Shown here piece by piece: positions 51,943-63,469 of a DNA stretch of 64,000 nucleotides. This DNA comes from Dipteris shenzhenensis (Eukaryota; Polypodiophyta; Polypodiopsida; Gleicheniales): NCBI GenBank assembly GCA_047967505.1, contig CM106541.1; one strand, 5' to 3'. The notes beneath the pieces were generated by a model. That model did not search any database. It was not told the origin of the DNA and saw nothing but the letters and a program-made list of their open reading frames with translations. Position numbers and translations under genes: made by a program. Position 1 is the first letter of the stretch. Every line of letters begins with the position of its first letter.

Positions 51943-52240
51943 CTTAGGTCTGGGTCAGCTCGAACGTGTCAAAGTATCTCTTGGGAGCCACTTTTAGGGC
52001 GCGCTTCTGAAGAGTGTTATTTGTACCTTGTAGTTCTCCAAGATTAAAGCAAATTCTTCACTATATTGGGGAAGGGGGCCCTCAGGGGGTATAGGGACAC
52101 AATCGGTTGTCGACTCATTGACTCTAAACCCTACTCTCTCTCTAATCTCTTTCTATGGTGCATATGCAAAGACGTCTCGCATATAAGGTTTAAAGAAGGT
52201 CTTGCTGTGATTACACGATCATTAACCGTTGCATGTTACA
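51943..52240 (+). repeat. Truncated second LTR of element A
   Basis: Matches LTR A from TTCTTAGGTCTGGGTCAGCT to the end TGCATGTTACA. The 5' three quarters are deleted along with pol. It confirms the uninterrupted form of the site where the Tat-like fragment sits (GCATATGCAAAGACGTCTCG). Confidence 0.85.
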
Positions 52241-52259
52241 ATGGGCTTGAACTACCAGT

Positions 52260-53060
52260 CTTTCCTCTATTCTCCACCAACTTCATTCAATTCTTCCATG
52301 TGCTGAAGTCAGCTGCGAATCTCTCAAGTCGAGATAACATGGCATTTTTCTTTAGGGGATCGAACTGTGTGAAATTTGTATTTGTGTTTTATTGTAAATG
52401 GTCGAGAGGATGTACATGCGAAGGTCATTGTTGAGGGTGAAATGGCATGGACTAGATGGACCTAAGGTTAGAGGCCTAGGTGCACCAAGTTGTGAAATAT
52501 GCCTAGGGGCAAGTGGATTAAATGTACTCTAAGAGGGGTAAAATGGTGCATTAACATAGGCCTTAGAATTGTGACATGTGGAACTGGATGGATCTGGGCT
52601 TTGTTAGCAAAACATGCTTGAAACAATGGAAATGCATGCTTTGGGTTTATGCTAGAGGGTGGATGGATAGAGTTCCGTTGCCCATGAGCCCGTGATATTC
52701 CGATTCTGTTAGAGATTCCCGACGTCAGCGTTTGTTTCTTTTGGTATCAGAGCTCGAGGAGGAGATCATCATCATGCTTTACAACAACTGGAGTGACATA
52801 TTCATTTTGTCATAGCTGTACGCGATGCAGTAACATTTTTTGAAACACTGACCATTGCAACAGTTTATGTCCAGGCCGGTGAGCACCTGCTGAGAAGAGG
52901 CATTAAGGAGGTCTGTAATAGAGGAGTAAATCTGTCATTGCTGCATTGGAGCTTGGGCTGGTGCGAGCATCGACTAGCCCACACATTAGAAGACAATTCT
53001 TTCGCATTCATAGGCTGAAACCCCGTAGGGAAACTGTAGGTAGCTCACACACAGTATCCC
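52260..53060 (+). repeat. LTR-PBS-leader segment, copy 1
   Basis: Approximate LTR 52429-52740 and PBS TGGTATCAGAGC at 52742-52753, with about 300 bp of leader and 170 bp of upstream sequence. All of it is duplicated at about 59310-60113. No gag frame recognised downstream. Confidence 0.65.
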
Positions 53061-53394
53061 CAGAAACTTCATTCGTCCCGCACAATTCATACATTGTGCA
53101 TTGCTCAAGAAGTTGACTCCAAAACGCATTCCATGTGGAAGCACTCGAATCCTAGGCTTCGTGCTTGATCAAATCGTCTGTATCCATGATAAATCTGACA
53201 ATTAGATTCAAGTCAATGAGGAGCCAGACGAATCTTTAGTAATGGCTCCTTTGAAAGCTGAAGATGACTGAGTTGCTTGCTTCTAATGTCACGACAGTTT
53301 AACACAAGTTGTTAAAGATAGACATTCATATAGATTGATATTACGACGAACAGTTTTCTGGGCTTGAGGAGACAAGTGGACATAGAATTGAACA

Positions 53395-53437
<43 letters not shown>

Positions 53438-53547
53438 CCCTTGCCCTCCCTCATTTGTTTTGCTGTGGAATTTTTAGAGTTCTTGAGTTGCAGATATTTC
53501 TTAAGCATAAAAGGCAGGTGTTTTGAGTCTGCCCTTCACCTCCAGAG
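53061..53547. other. No gene recognised; (TC)n at 53399-53434
   Basis: Unique-looking sequence ending in a TC microsatellite and a CCCCCCTTGCCCTCC stretch. Confidence 0.5.
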
Positions 53548-53790
53548 TGCTGACAGGAACTCAGTACGAAGACCTTTGTATAAATGGATGCTCAAGTATG
53601 TGTGGGTGTGTGGATTTGTATGTGTGAGAGCATATGCTTATACTATGGTCTTACCCCCACTGTTGGGCGCCGATGACGTTAGTGGGGATGTCATTGTAGC
53701 TAGTCCTTGCTATGCATGATGGAGTTTATGGTTTTCAACCTTATGAGCGACTATCATGAGATTCATCTAGATATATTTTACAGCTCTATA
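53548..53790 (+). repeat. Internal fragment of LTR A
   Basis: Matches 39067-39270 (AACTCAGTACGAAGAC ... GAGCGACTATCATGAGATT), with (TC)n on its left and unrelated sequence on its right. Confidence 0.75.
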
Positions 53791-54424
53791 GGCGGGAGTT
53801 TAGACAGTTGCGAGTGTTTGATTCATGTATGTTTAGTAGTGAATCTTGGAGATTCTGATAAATTTTTTAAAAAAAGCTTGCAAACTCTAAAAATAGAAGC
53901 AGAAGGAGAAAATTTGCGAGTGGGTCGTGTAGAGTCAGGAGTCTAGTCGGCACAACAAGTGTTGCACCCTATGGCCCTCACACTAAAAAATATAAAAGAA
54001 AGGTAGGGCTGATTATATTAACAACCAAAAAAGAATACAAAGAACCCACAACAATGGCAACAAAACATGGTACTACCGAAAAGAGACAATGGAGCTCGCC
54101 AACATCATGCACATCTCCAAGCAATCAGCCTCTCATGATGATCTGTGGGGTGTGAGAGTGAAGAGCCAAGAGGGGAGAAAGTTCCACTTGGGGCGGCTAT
54201 CAATCAACGTGAAGAAAAGGACCTGGCAATCCCAATTGTGAAACAGGATCTAATATGCAAGAGAGACAAATTGACAAATGCGGAGAATCAAAAAATTGAT
54301 TGCTGTAAACCGATACATTAGATGGCGCTACTTTCTTGTCATGTGCTCCCGTGTGAGGAGCTTCGATGGCGTGCTGGAAACAGTAGAGGACGGAGGCTGT
54401 AAACTCACGAATTAGGGTTGCTGT
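53791..54424. other. No gene recognised
   Basis: No protein-like frame or recognisable repeat. Confidence 0.5.
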
Positions 54425-57085
54425 AGCTGGCCCTCCTGCGCTCTTCACCGGTGATATACACTCTACAATCCTCTCTTCTTAGATTGCTACTCCGCTCTCT
54501 GTCGGCCCAAGATGGCCGCTTGGGAGTCGATCACGAAAATAGGCTTCCGACTAGTTGTTAGGACGGTGACGTAGAATAGAGCAACTGCCCTACGGTCGCC
54601 GTTCGGCCTAGAGCCATCCGGGATCATATGGTGCCTCAAACGGGCCCCATAGTTGGAGAATTGGTTGCCCTAAGAAATGCTCCATCTACCCTCAATGCGG
54701 TCAGTAATGGGATAACTTCCCGCACTAGTATGTAGCCTTATTGGCAGTGTGCCAACTCTATACAAAGCCGTCCAGCCATCAGGCCACGAGTGGCCTGCGT
54801 CTGGTGTCTAAACGAGGACCTATTGGGAACCTAGATACTCAGATGCCTTCTTCTCATATAGGGGGGCTCACAGGTAGAGTTAGCTAGTTCCCACGTAGTT
54901 ACATGAGAGTGCGGCATTGATATTTAACAGAAATGTGCCTGTCACCAAGTTCTTGAGACTAGTTTGCTTTTCAAATATACCAGCCTATAATGCTACCAGT
55001 GATCTCCTAGAGTTCCCTTCGGACAATAATCTCCTGAAGCTAGGAAGGAGCTCCAATCCCTTTGTTGTGCAAGTCTTGTACTCTTTGAAGAAAAGTGTGT
55101 CCAGTAGCTCTGCCACATATAGTAGCTCTGCCACATATAGTAGGTGTTGCCCAGATCTTGCAGAAAGCCAACAAAGGGCACCCTAAGTGAGCAAGCCTAG
55201 GTTTGGAGATGCCTGACATAGGAGACCAAACGCTTGTCGCCAGACCACCTGTGCCATTGCACATTGCTGTAGGCAGTGTTTGGGGGACTCAATTTGTTGG
55301 GGGTAGCACCTTGGTAGGTTCCCTTCTGCCCCATCTGGGCCATGCAACTATCCACTGGAAGGCCACTATGCGCAAGGAGCCAAAGAAGAAGGATACGCGT
55401 CTGGGTCTCTAGCTAGCCCAAACGGAATGCCAAAACGCCTCGTAAAAAGATACCAGAGAGCCTTACTTCGGGTGCTTCGTTGATCAAGGTTTGAGTATCT
55501 CTTGGTTCGTTTTCTCAGTTGTGTCATTATGTTTCTCTCAAATTGATCGACTACTTGCATACTCAGCCATTGCTTTATCTCCCTAGTCGTACCAATGAGA
55601 TTTGCTGACGTAGAAGAGCCCTCCGATTGATCCTAGCACTGTACGAGAAGCATCCTCGTCACTCCCTAATAACTCAGACCACCTCCACTCACTTGTTTTT
55701 GATATTATCTTTGTCACCCTCCAAATGAGCCAATATGGAGGAAAGAATGATCTGGAATGATGAGGAAAAGAACGAGTGTTAGCAGCTTTTGAAATGTTAA
55801 CCAAACCACAAGATCAGCTTCCAAACCCAAATCATAGCACTTTTGGACATTTTTTACTTTGGAAAAACCCAATTCAGAGGGTTGCAATACAATTTGCAGC
55901 TTCTAAGAGTTCCCAAATCAAATCGCAAGTAGAGTAGGGGTCTAGGAATGGGCTGGAACTCAAATTGCAGCAAACAAAGGGACCTGGCAGCCTTCTAGAA
56001 TCACAATCGCATGGAATATTGGATGTGCCTAGGTGTTGGAACCATGGTCGACCATGAAGAAGAAGCTAGGAGAGGTTGGAATATGAATCACATGTAGAGA
56101 ACGGAGTGAACCATGGAGGGTGGAGAAGAAAACACAGCACTAGAGGGGCTGGAAATAAGAGCTGCCCCCCCCCGCGAAGGTCTTTATTGCAATAGAATAA
56201 ACTTGTACAACTAGCTCTTAGAAGGAGCATGAAGTCGAGCACAACTCTTGACAATCTTAGAGCTATGAGGCTCTTCTTTTATAGACGTGGTCTAGCCAAA
56301 AGCCAAACTTGCTTTCTAGCCTAAAATAGGCTTACTTTTTACATAAAGCTAGCTTTACTGCATTTCTCCATCATTAAAGCCTTTTTTCCCCATGTGGGGC
56401 TTTAAAGGTCTTTAAGTCTAGTGGGCCCTCCATAAAGTGGGACGCCACTTTCTTTGTGCAACCTGCTTTTTGGCACTTGCCCCTTGAATTCTGGGCCTTT
56501 TGCACTCTTCTAGGTCCTACACACGAAATAAACAAATACCAACACTTCAACCCATTATAGGTTAGCCAAATGCATGCATTCTAATTCTTGGGCTAATCCT
56601 AGTCCTTGGTGGGCGTCCCTACATTAACCAATGTAAAAACAACGGAAAATAAAATTTGTTCTGGTTGACTAGATTTGACCAGAGTCAATCTAAATAAAGA
56701 TTCCTCTTTATTTCTTGAGAGAGTTACAAATTTGTGACAGCTTTGTCAAGTGTCCAAGTTGGGAGCAATGGAAGTAGGTGGTAAGAGTCCAAAAGATAGT
56801 TGTAGCACATAGGTGGGCGTCCCCACATGCTCCTTAACCAATGTAAAAACAACGAAAAATAAAATTTGTTCTAGTTGACTAGATTTGACCAAAGTCAATC
56901 TAAATAAAGATTCCTCTTTATTTCTTGAGAGAGTTACGAATTTGTGACAGCTTTGTCAAGTGTCCAAGTTGGGAGGAATGGAAGTAGGTGGTAAGAGTCC
57001 AAAAGATAGCCAAGAGAGCGGAGTAGCAATGTAAGAAGAGAGGAGTGTAGACTGTATATCACCGGTGAAGAGCAGAGGAGGGCCA
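54425..57085. repeat. Inverted repeat pair (~76-bp arms) enclosing 2.5 kb
   Basis: Left arm 54425-54503 (GGCCCTCCTGCGCTCTTCAC ... CTACTCCGCTCTCT) is the reverse complement, at about 90% identity, of right arm 57007-57085. The interior has short open frames at 54917-55186 and 55203-55412 (89 and 69 codons, not recognised; the first contains an 18-bp tandem repeat at 55103-55138). Could be the ends of a TIR element or two opposed LTR pieces. No flanking duplication was seen. Confidence 0.45.
56608..57012. repeat. 204-bp tandem duplication
   Basis: Copies 56608-56811 and 56812-57012 start GGTGGGCGTCCC and differ by a few substitutions and small indels. Confidence 0.85.
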
Positions 57086-57370
57086 TGGATTTATGTAGGT
57101 TGTAGCACACAGGATGAAAAGGGGCTAACACCTTTCTGCAAAGAGAGTGTCTCGTGACACATGAAGGGACTGCCAATGACAGTCGCAAATCCCGAACGCA
57201 GCCCACCAGTTTCTAAAAGAGGTGTGACAATTATCCAATTCAAACACTTTTTCTGGAAAGTCCAGAATGGGATGGTGCTTCACTGAGTCGTCCACTTTCT
57301 CTTTATAGAATGCATAAGTAAAAGGGCTCGATGCAATTGACCCTAGTAGTGCATGGCCACACATGCCCCA

Positions 57371-57520
57371 TAAAGCAAGGTTGTTGCTACTTTCCAATCT
57401 TGTATGTCCCTCAAAAGGGCATGCATGACCCCTCTTTTCATGCATAAAGCAAGGCATGCCATTACTTGCAATCCCGCATGTCCTTTAAAAGCGCATGCAT
57501 GGTCCCTCTTTTGATGCATG
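57371..57520. repeat. 74-bp tandem duplication
   Basis: TAAAGCAAGG...GCATGCATG-(A/G)-CCCTCTTTT occurs at 57371 and 57445. GCATGC is frequent up to 57700. Confidence 0.65.
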
Positions 57521-59309
57521 GGCCACTCTAGTCCCACTTGTCACCTCCTACATACCTGCATGGCCTGCATGTTGGAGACATGGCACCTGCATAGCTTGCA
57601 TGTACTTGTGATTTCCACACGTGGCATCTCATGCATATCACTGCATGAGCCTTACTGCCACTTCCAAGGAGTGCGCACAGCTTGCATGACTTTCTTAGCA
57701 TGCAGTCCACACCTTAGACTGTCCAAGAACTGCTATAATAGCACCAACCAAGCAAATATGTGCCCCCAATGATTCTGGTCTAAGAAAACTAACATGCACT
57801 TACATGTGTTTGATGCCACGGCAGGAAACACGAGTTATTTTTGACAAGAATGAAGAACCGGTTTTGGGAGCCTGTGTAAATTTGAGAATAATTCACAGTT
57901 CTCAGGAAGACTTAAGATGAGTTCACATGTTGGTCGATGGAAGTGAACAACAAAAGGGGCCTACCAGTGAAAGACATGGCAGTTTCATGGGTAGTATACC
58001 ATTAAAAGATATGTTGAAACCCTCAGGCGTGTAAAGTTGTGGCCACATGAAAAAGGTACGTTCCTTGGTCTCCACTTTGCACAGGTGTAGAGAGTGCACA
58101 ATTTGGGTTCAAGTGGCAGTCCCATCCATGCTCCAGCGTGTCATTGAAAGACATATTGGGATGTTGGGTAAGCTGACCACCCTCCCACTTGTGAGCCTCT
58201 AGGAGGGCAGAAAGAAAGGGGACCCAGGGGCAAAGGATGAGCGGAAAGGGGGAGGACTTCATCTGTTTTTGGATTGGGAGAAGGCAGTTCCCAAGAGAAG
58301 TGTCAGGAATGGGGGCCAAATGGCACCCCCTTAGGCAACCTCACTAGAGGGGTTACCCCAACCAACTGGTGGTCTGCCAATTTGGCCTGGTTTGTCAGAT
58401 CAAAAGGGGGTGGCCACAACAGGATCCTCTCCCCTTTTTTTTGGCTTCCACTGAGGCCTCTCTACAGACACATGCAAACAAGTGGTGAGGAGGATCTGCT
58501 TCAGGCACTTTTGTCGGATTTAGAGTAGGCTGCATCTATATTCAGCCACAATCTTGCCTTTGGCTATGCTTTTGGAGTCCTTTCAGTATGGCAATACTTT
58601 GCATATATTCCAGCTTATCATGTTGTGTATTTTGAGTTGTTTGCTGCCTTCAATTTGAGCTTATAGATCTTGCCAAAGGGGCTGATGGTTGGACAGCAGG
58701 GGCTGGTGATTGGACAGCAACCACAGCCACTTGGTTTGGTTTCTGACAATGGCCACATTTGGAGACATTACTAATGGATAAATTAGTCTTTGAGAGGATG
58801 GCTTCGTGTGGTGTCTAATGATACACACCTTGTCAAATGATAGTACAGGGAATAGAAGCCATGAACAGACTTTATTGCTTGCACTTCATCATTATTGTGT
58901 GAATTCCAAAATTGTTTGTCTTTATTTTGAATTTAAAATTAAAAAAGAGTGGATGGACCAAGACCTTCAATGAAATATGAAGTGGGTGGATGGACCATGG
59001 TAGTACAAGGCATATGAGGCATACATTTGGAGGTGTTTCAGAGGCGAGTACAGAGGCATTAGGTTGGCTTTAGAGTTATGCAGGGGGAAAAGTTCTTATA
59101 TAGTAGAGGGGATTTTTACATTGTTACTGGTGAGGTATCTTAAAGAGTGTTGAAGTGGCACTATGGCAGGGCACTGGTGTTTGATGTAAGTGATCAAGCT
59201 TATGTAAGGGTTTAAGCATTGGAATCCCAGATTTTGGAGTGAGTCACTCCTCTTTATTCTCCTGCCTGCCATAACTGGGCCTGAGCACCCAGCCTTTCCT
59301 CTGTTCTCC
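57521..59309. other. No gene recognised
   Basis: No frame longer than about 100 codons with protein-like composition and no repeat noticed. TTGAACTTAC-type low-complexity sequence only. Confidence 0.5.
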
Positions 59310-60113
59310 TCCTCCAGCTTCATCCAATTCTGCTATGTGCTGAACTCAGCTGTGGATTTCTGAAGTCGCTGTTGCTTGTTATGCTCAAGCCGATACAGCA
59401 TGACATTTTTCTTTAGGGGACCGAACTTTATGTGAAATTTGTATTTGCATTTTATTGTAAATGGTCGAAAGGACTTAGATGCCAAGGTTGTCAGTGAGGG
59501 TGAAATGGCACGGACTAGATGGATCTAAGGTTAGAGGCCTAGGTGCACCAAACTGTGAAAAATGCCTATGGGCAAGTGGATTCAATGTACACCAAGAGGG
59601 GTAAAATGGTGCATTAACATAGGCCTTAGAATTGTGAGATGTGGCAACTAGATGCATTTGGTCTTTGTTAGCAAAACATGCTTGAAACAATGGAATTACA
59701 TGTTTTGGGTTCATGCTAGAGGGTGGATCAATAGATTGCCATGGCCCGTGATATTCTGACTTGAAATTCTATTGGAGATTCTCGGTGTCAGTGTTTGCTT
59801 TCATTTGGTATTTGAGCACGAGGAAGAGATCATTGTCATGCCTTACAACGACCGGAGCGACATTTGATTTTGTCGTAGTTGTATGCCATGCAGTAACAGT
59901 TCTTCAAGCACTGACCATTGTAGCAGTTTATGTCCAGGGTGGTGAGCACCTGTTGAGAAGAGGCATTGAAGGAGGTCTACAGTAGAGGAGTAAATATGTT
60001 GTTTGATGCATTGGAGCTTTGTCTTGCGTGAGCATTCACTAGCCCACACGTCAGAAGACCATTCTTACGCATTCGTAGGCTGAAACTCCGTAGGGCAACT
60101 ATAGATGACTCAC
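59310..60113 (+). repeat. LTR-PBS-leader segment, copy 2
   Basis: Same order as 52260-53060. The PBS has decayed to TGGTATTTGAGC (59806-59817). The duplication ends at about 60113, just before the LTR of element E. Confidence 0.65.
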
Positions 60114-60121
60114 ATTATCAC

Positions 60122-60831
60122 TGCAAACTCCATTTGTCCAGCGAATGAACCAGCGAATCCCTTTCAACGAGAATGCAAAAAATCCTTGTAGGCCATGCCT
60201 TGCAGAAGCGTGCCCGCCTTTTAGTGGTGGCACATACCTCACTCCTAGGTGGAGCGTAGAGTATAGATGATATCTTGCCAGATGGCAACCAATGTGGTCT
60301 GGAGTGAAACTGACACGTCCCAGCACTCCTGAAACCCCTGATCTGCAAACAAACCCCACACAACATCAGATCTGAGCAGGCTGCTCACCACCCAACCATG
60401 ACATCTACGAGATGTGATCCCGAATCAGAAGATGTCCCCCCCGAGCCACGAGCTGAGCTACTGGCACGAACTCCCAATCAGATCCAAACCAGCCTGGTGT
60501 CCCATACCACCAAGTGGCGCTGTGAAGCCCTGGATCTGTCACTGGGCCTTGGGCTACGCTAAGATGCAGGCGTGCGTCGGCGACTCAATCCAGGATGAGA
60601 CCTAGCACCTGGGAACGAGACTTGCTCCCAACTGCATACTGAGAACTGAACCCCCTGGGCCTCTTTTATAGACTCGGTCCTGGCGCCAAAAATAGCGAAG
60701 ACCTATAAATAGTTCGTACCCTTGCCACTCAACCCGAGAATCAAGCCTGCCTAGCTCTAAGCCTCCCCAGGCTAACCTGAGCTAGTTCTGTGTACTTAGT
60801 ACACGTCAGATACCAATCCGTGCACATGACA
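60122..60831 (-). repeat. 3' LTR of element E
   Basis: About 710 bp on the minus strand, TGTCATGTGCACGG ... GGAGTTTGCA. It contains CTATTTATAGG and TCTATAAAAGAGG (TATA-like). The inner boundary is firm (PPT); the outer one is inferred from the TG/CA ends. Confidence 0.7.
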
Positions 60832-60846
60832 TACTCCCCCTCCTCT
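60832..60846 (-). other. Polypurine tract of element E
   Basis: AGAGGAGGGGGAGTA on the minus strand next to the LTR. Confidence 0.85.
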
Positions 60847-63467
60847 AAGAACTCACTCCTGAGTTCGCTAAGAAATCTGGAAATGTTCTTTGGAGGTTTT
60901 GTAATGTCTCCCATGTTGCATCCTCCTCAACACGATCCTTCCACTTAATCTTGTATTCCGTGATAGTACGATTACGAATCTGTCTTTCATGAAATTCAAG
61001 AATACACTCAGGTTCGTGAGGAATAAAAGTCAAATCTGTAACTTCTATAATCTCATGAGGAGAAACAAGTTGATCATCTGCACCCAAGACTTCTTTCAGT
61101 CTACTGACATGAAAGACTGGATGTACTTTAACATCAGGAGGCAAGTCTAGTCGATATGCAACTGGTCCAATTCTTTTAATGACCTTGAAAGGACCACAGT
61201 ATCTGGGGGATAATTTCGGAACCAAACCAGTACTTAGGCTCTTGGATTCCTTAGGAATTCGCAAATATACCATCGTTCCTTCAGAGAACTCTCTGGGTGA
61301 ACGATGTCTATTAGCATAAAATCTGTCCCGATCTTGGGCACTTCTAATAGACTCCTTGGCAAACTGCAACATTTCCTGCATGTCTTGCAAGAAGTTCTTG
61401 GCAGCATCATTTTGAATCCCTTTTAATCCAACCATAACTGGTGACTTAGGTTGAAACCCGTACATAAGCATAAAAGGACTGTAACCCGTACTAGAATGCT
61501 TTGCACTGTTGTAAGCAAATTCAATCATAGGTAGATAATCTTCCCATGAAGACTGTCTCTTAGATACATATGCCCGAAGCATGTCTTCAACCAACTGGTT
61601 GACCTTCTCTGTACTGCCATCGGATTGTGCATGATCTGAGGAACTCATACTTAGAGTAGTTTCCAACTTCTCAAATACAAGTGTCCAAAAGTTACTTCTA
61701 AACTTTGAGTCCCTGTCACTGACTATGTCAGATGGCAAACCATACAGATTGAACAAGTGGTCCACAAACTCGTGAGCCAACTGAACAGCTGAAATAGTTG
61801 TTCTAGTAGGTAAGAACCTAGCCATTTTTGTCAAACGGTCGACTATGACCCAAATAGAGTCATGACCCTTGCGCGTTCGAGGCAAACCAGTAATAAAATC
61901 CATGGAAATGCTTTCCCATTTATTACCTGGAATCTGTAAAGGCTGTAATAAGCTTGCGCTTCTAAGGCGTTCAGCCTTAGTAACCTGACAAACCCGGCAA
62001 CCTACTACATAGTTCTCAATAAATGCACGCATCTTAGGCCAATAAAAGGTATGCTTCACAAGAGACAGAGTCCTATGTATACCTGGATGTCCCGCACTAG
62101 GAGCATCATGACACTCCCAGAGAATCTTGGATTTAAGGTCCAGAACATCAGGCACACCACAAATCTTTTCATTCCGGAACAGCAAGCCGTTCCTAATCAT
62201 CCACTGACCTCCCGCCGCCTGTATCCTAGGTGGCACAATCCCTGAGTCCTGGTCAACCATGGAGCTCCCATCCTGGACTCTCTGCCAATAAGAACAGAAA
62301 TGACTATCAGTTGCGTATAGCCCTCTCAAGGATTGAAATAGGTCTGAGGATATTTTCGTAAATGACAAAGCATTTACAAACTTAACTCGACTTAAGGCAT
62401 CCGCCACACTATTCAACGAACCCTTACGATAACGTATTTCGAAATCAAAATCCTGCATTAGCTCTGCCCATCTAGCTTTCCTTCCTCTCAATTCTGAGCC
62501 ATCACACACATACTTAATTGACTGGTGATTAGTCAATACAAGGAACTTTGAACCATACAAGTAGTGTCTCCAAACCTTAAGAGCATACACTACAGCATAA
62601 AGTTCCTTCTCGAGTGTTGGCCAACGATACTGAGTGTCGTCTAGCTTCTTACTCTCGAAAGCTACAGGTCTGCCCTCTTGGAATAGAGCTGCTCCAATCG
62701 CATAATCACTCGCATCGGCCTCTAAAACATAAGGTCGGGTAGGATCGGGTAATGCAAGAACGGGTGCTTCTTTGATAGAAAACTTCAAGGTTTCAAAAGC
62801 CTTGTTCATTGCATCATTCCAAGAGATCGGCTGGGTAGACCTGCGTCCACGACCTTTCAATATGTTGGTCAGGGGTGCCGTGATATGTGAATAATCACGC
62901 ACAGACTTCCGAAGAAATACCGTAAATCCTAGGAAAGAGCGAAGTTTCACAGTCTGAGGGATAGGCCATTCTAAAACCTTCTGGATACGATCCAGATCAA
63001 TGCTAATACCTTCAGAAGAAATCTTGTGTCCTAAGTAAATGATCTCCTTCATAAAGAAGTCACATTTACTCATCTTGGCATAAAGCTTATACTGTCTTAG
63101 AACAACTAAGACAACCCGGAGGTGTCCTATGTGATCCTCAAGCGTTTTACTATATACCAAGATATCATCTAAGAACACTACAACAAATTTGCCCAGAAAA
63201 TCCCTGAACAAATCGTTCATCATCTGCTGAAAAGTAGCAGGAGCATTGGTCAAACCAAAAGGTAATACGAGGAACTCGTAATGACCATACCTAGTCCGGA
63301 ATGCGGTCCTATCTATGTGTTTAGCATAGATACGGATTTGGTGATAACCCGTATGCAAATCAATCTTAGTGAAATACTTCGCTCCGGCCAAACGGTCTAT
63401 CAAATCATCGGAACGAGGTAAAGGATAGCGGTTCTTAATTGTAACTTTATTTAATCGTTTATAATCT
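60845..63467 (-). pseudogene. Element E pol: RT, RNase H, integrase, chromodomain
   Basis: An uninterrupted 852-codon stretch from the internal start at 63403, the longest intact frame in the window. RT: YHQIRIYAKHIDRTAF, VLPFGLTNAPATF, VVFLDDILVYS (catalytic Asp pair near residues 79-80). RNase H: LEADASDYAIGAALFQ, LEKELYAVVYALKVWRHYL, LTNHQSIKYV, SVADALSRV. Integrase: HDAPSAGHPGIHRTL and CRVCQ (HHCC), ISMDFITGLPRT, IVSDRDSKF, DGSTEKVNQLVEDML (D, D, E). GPY/F: RYCGPFKVIKRIGP. Chromodomain: PECILEFHERQIRNRTITEY and KIKWKDRVEEDATWETLQNL. The true polyprotein runs in from upstream and is cut only by one stop just left of 63470, where the conserved Cys of R-M-C-I-D-Y is TGA. Otherwise it appears complete and recent. 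Confidence 0.9.
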
Positions 63468-63469
63468 AT

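Noticed and set aside
54917-55412. Possible two-exon gene from adjacent frames (89 and 69 codons)
   Set aside because: No domain, no clear splice sites, includes an 18-bp tandem repeat; kept only as part of the inverted-repeat interior.
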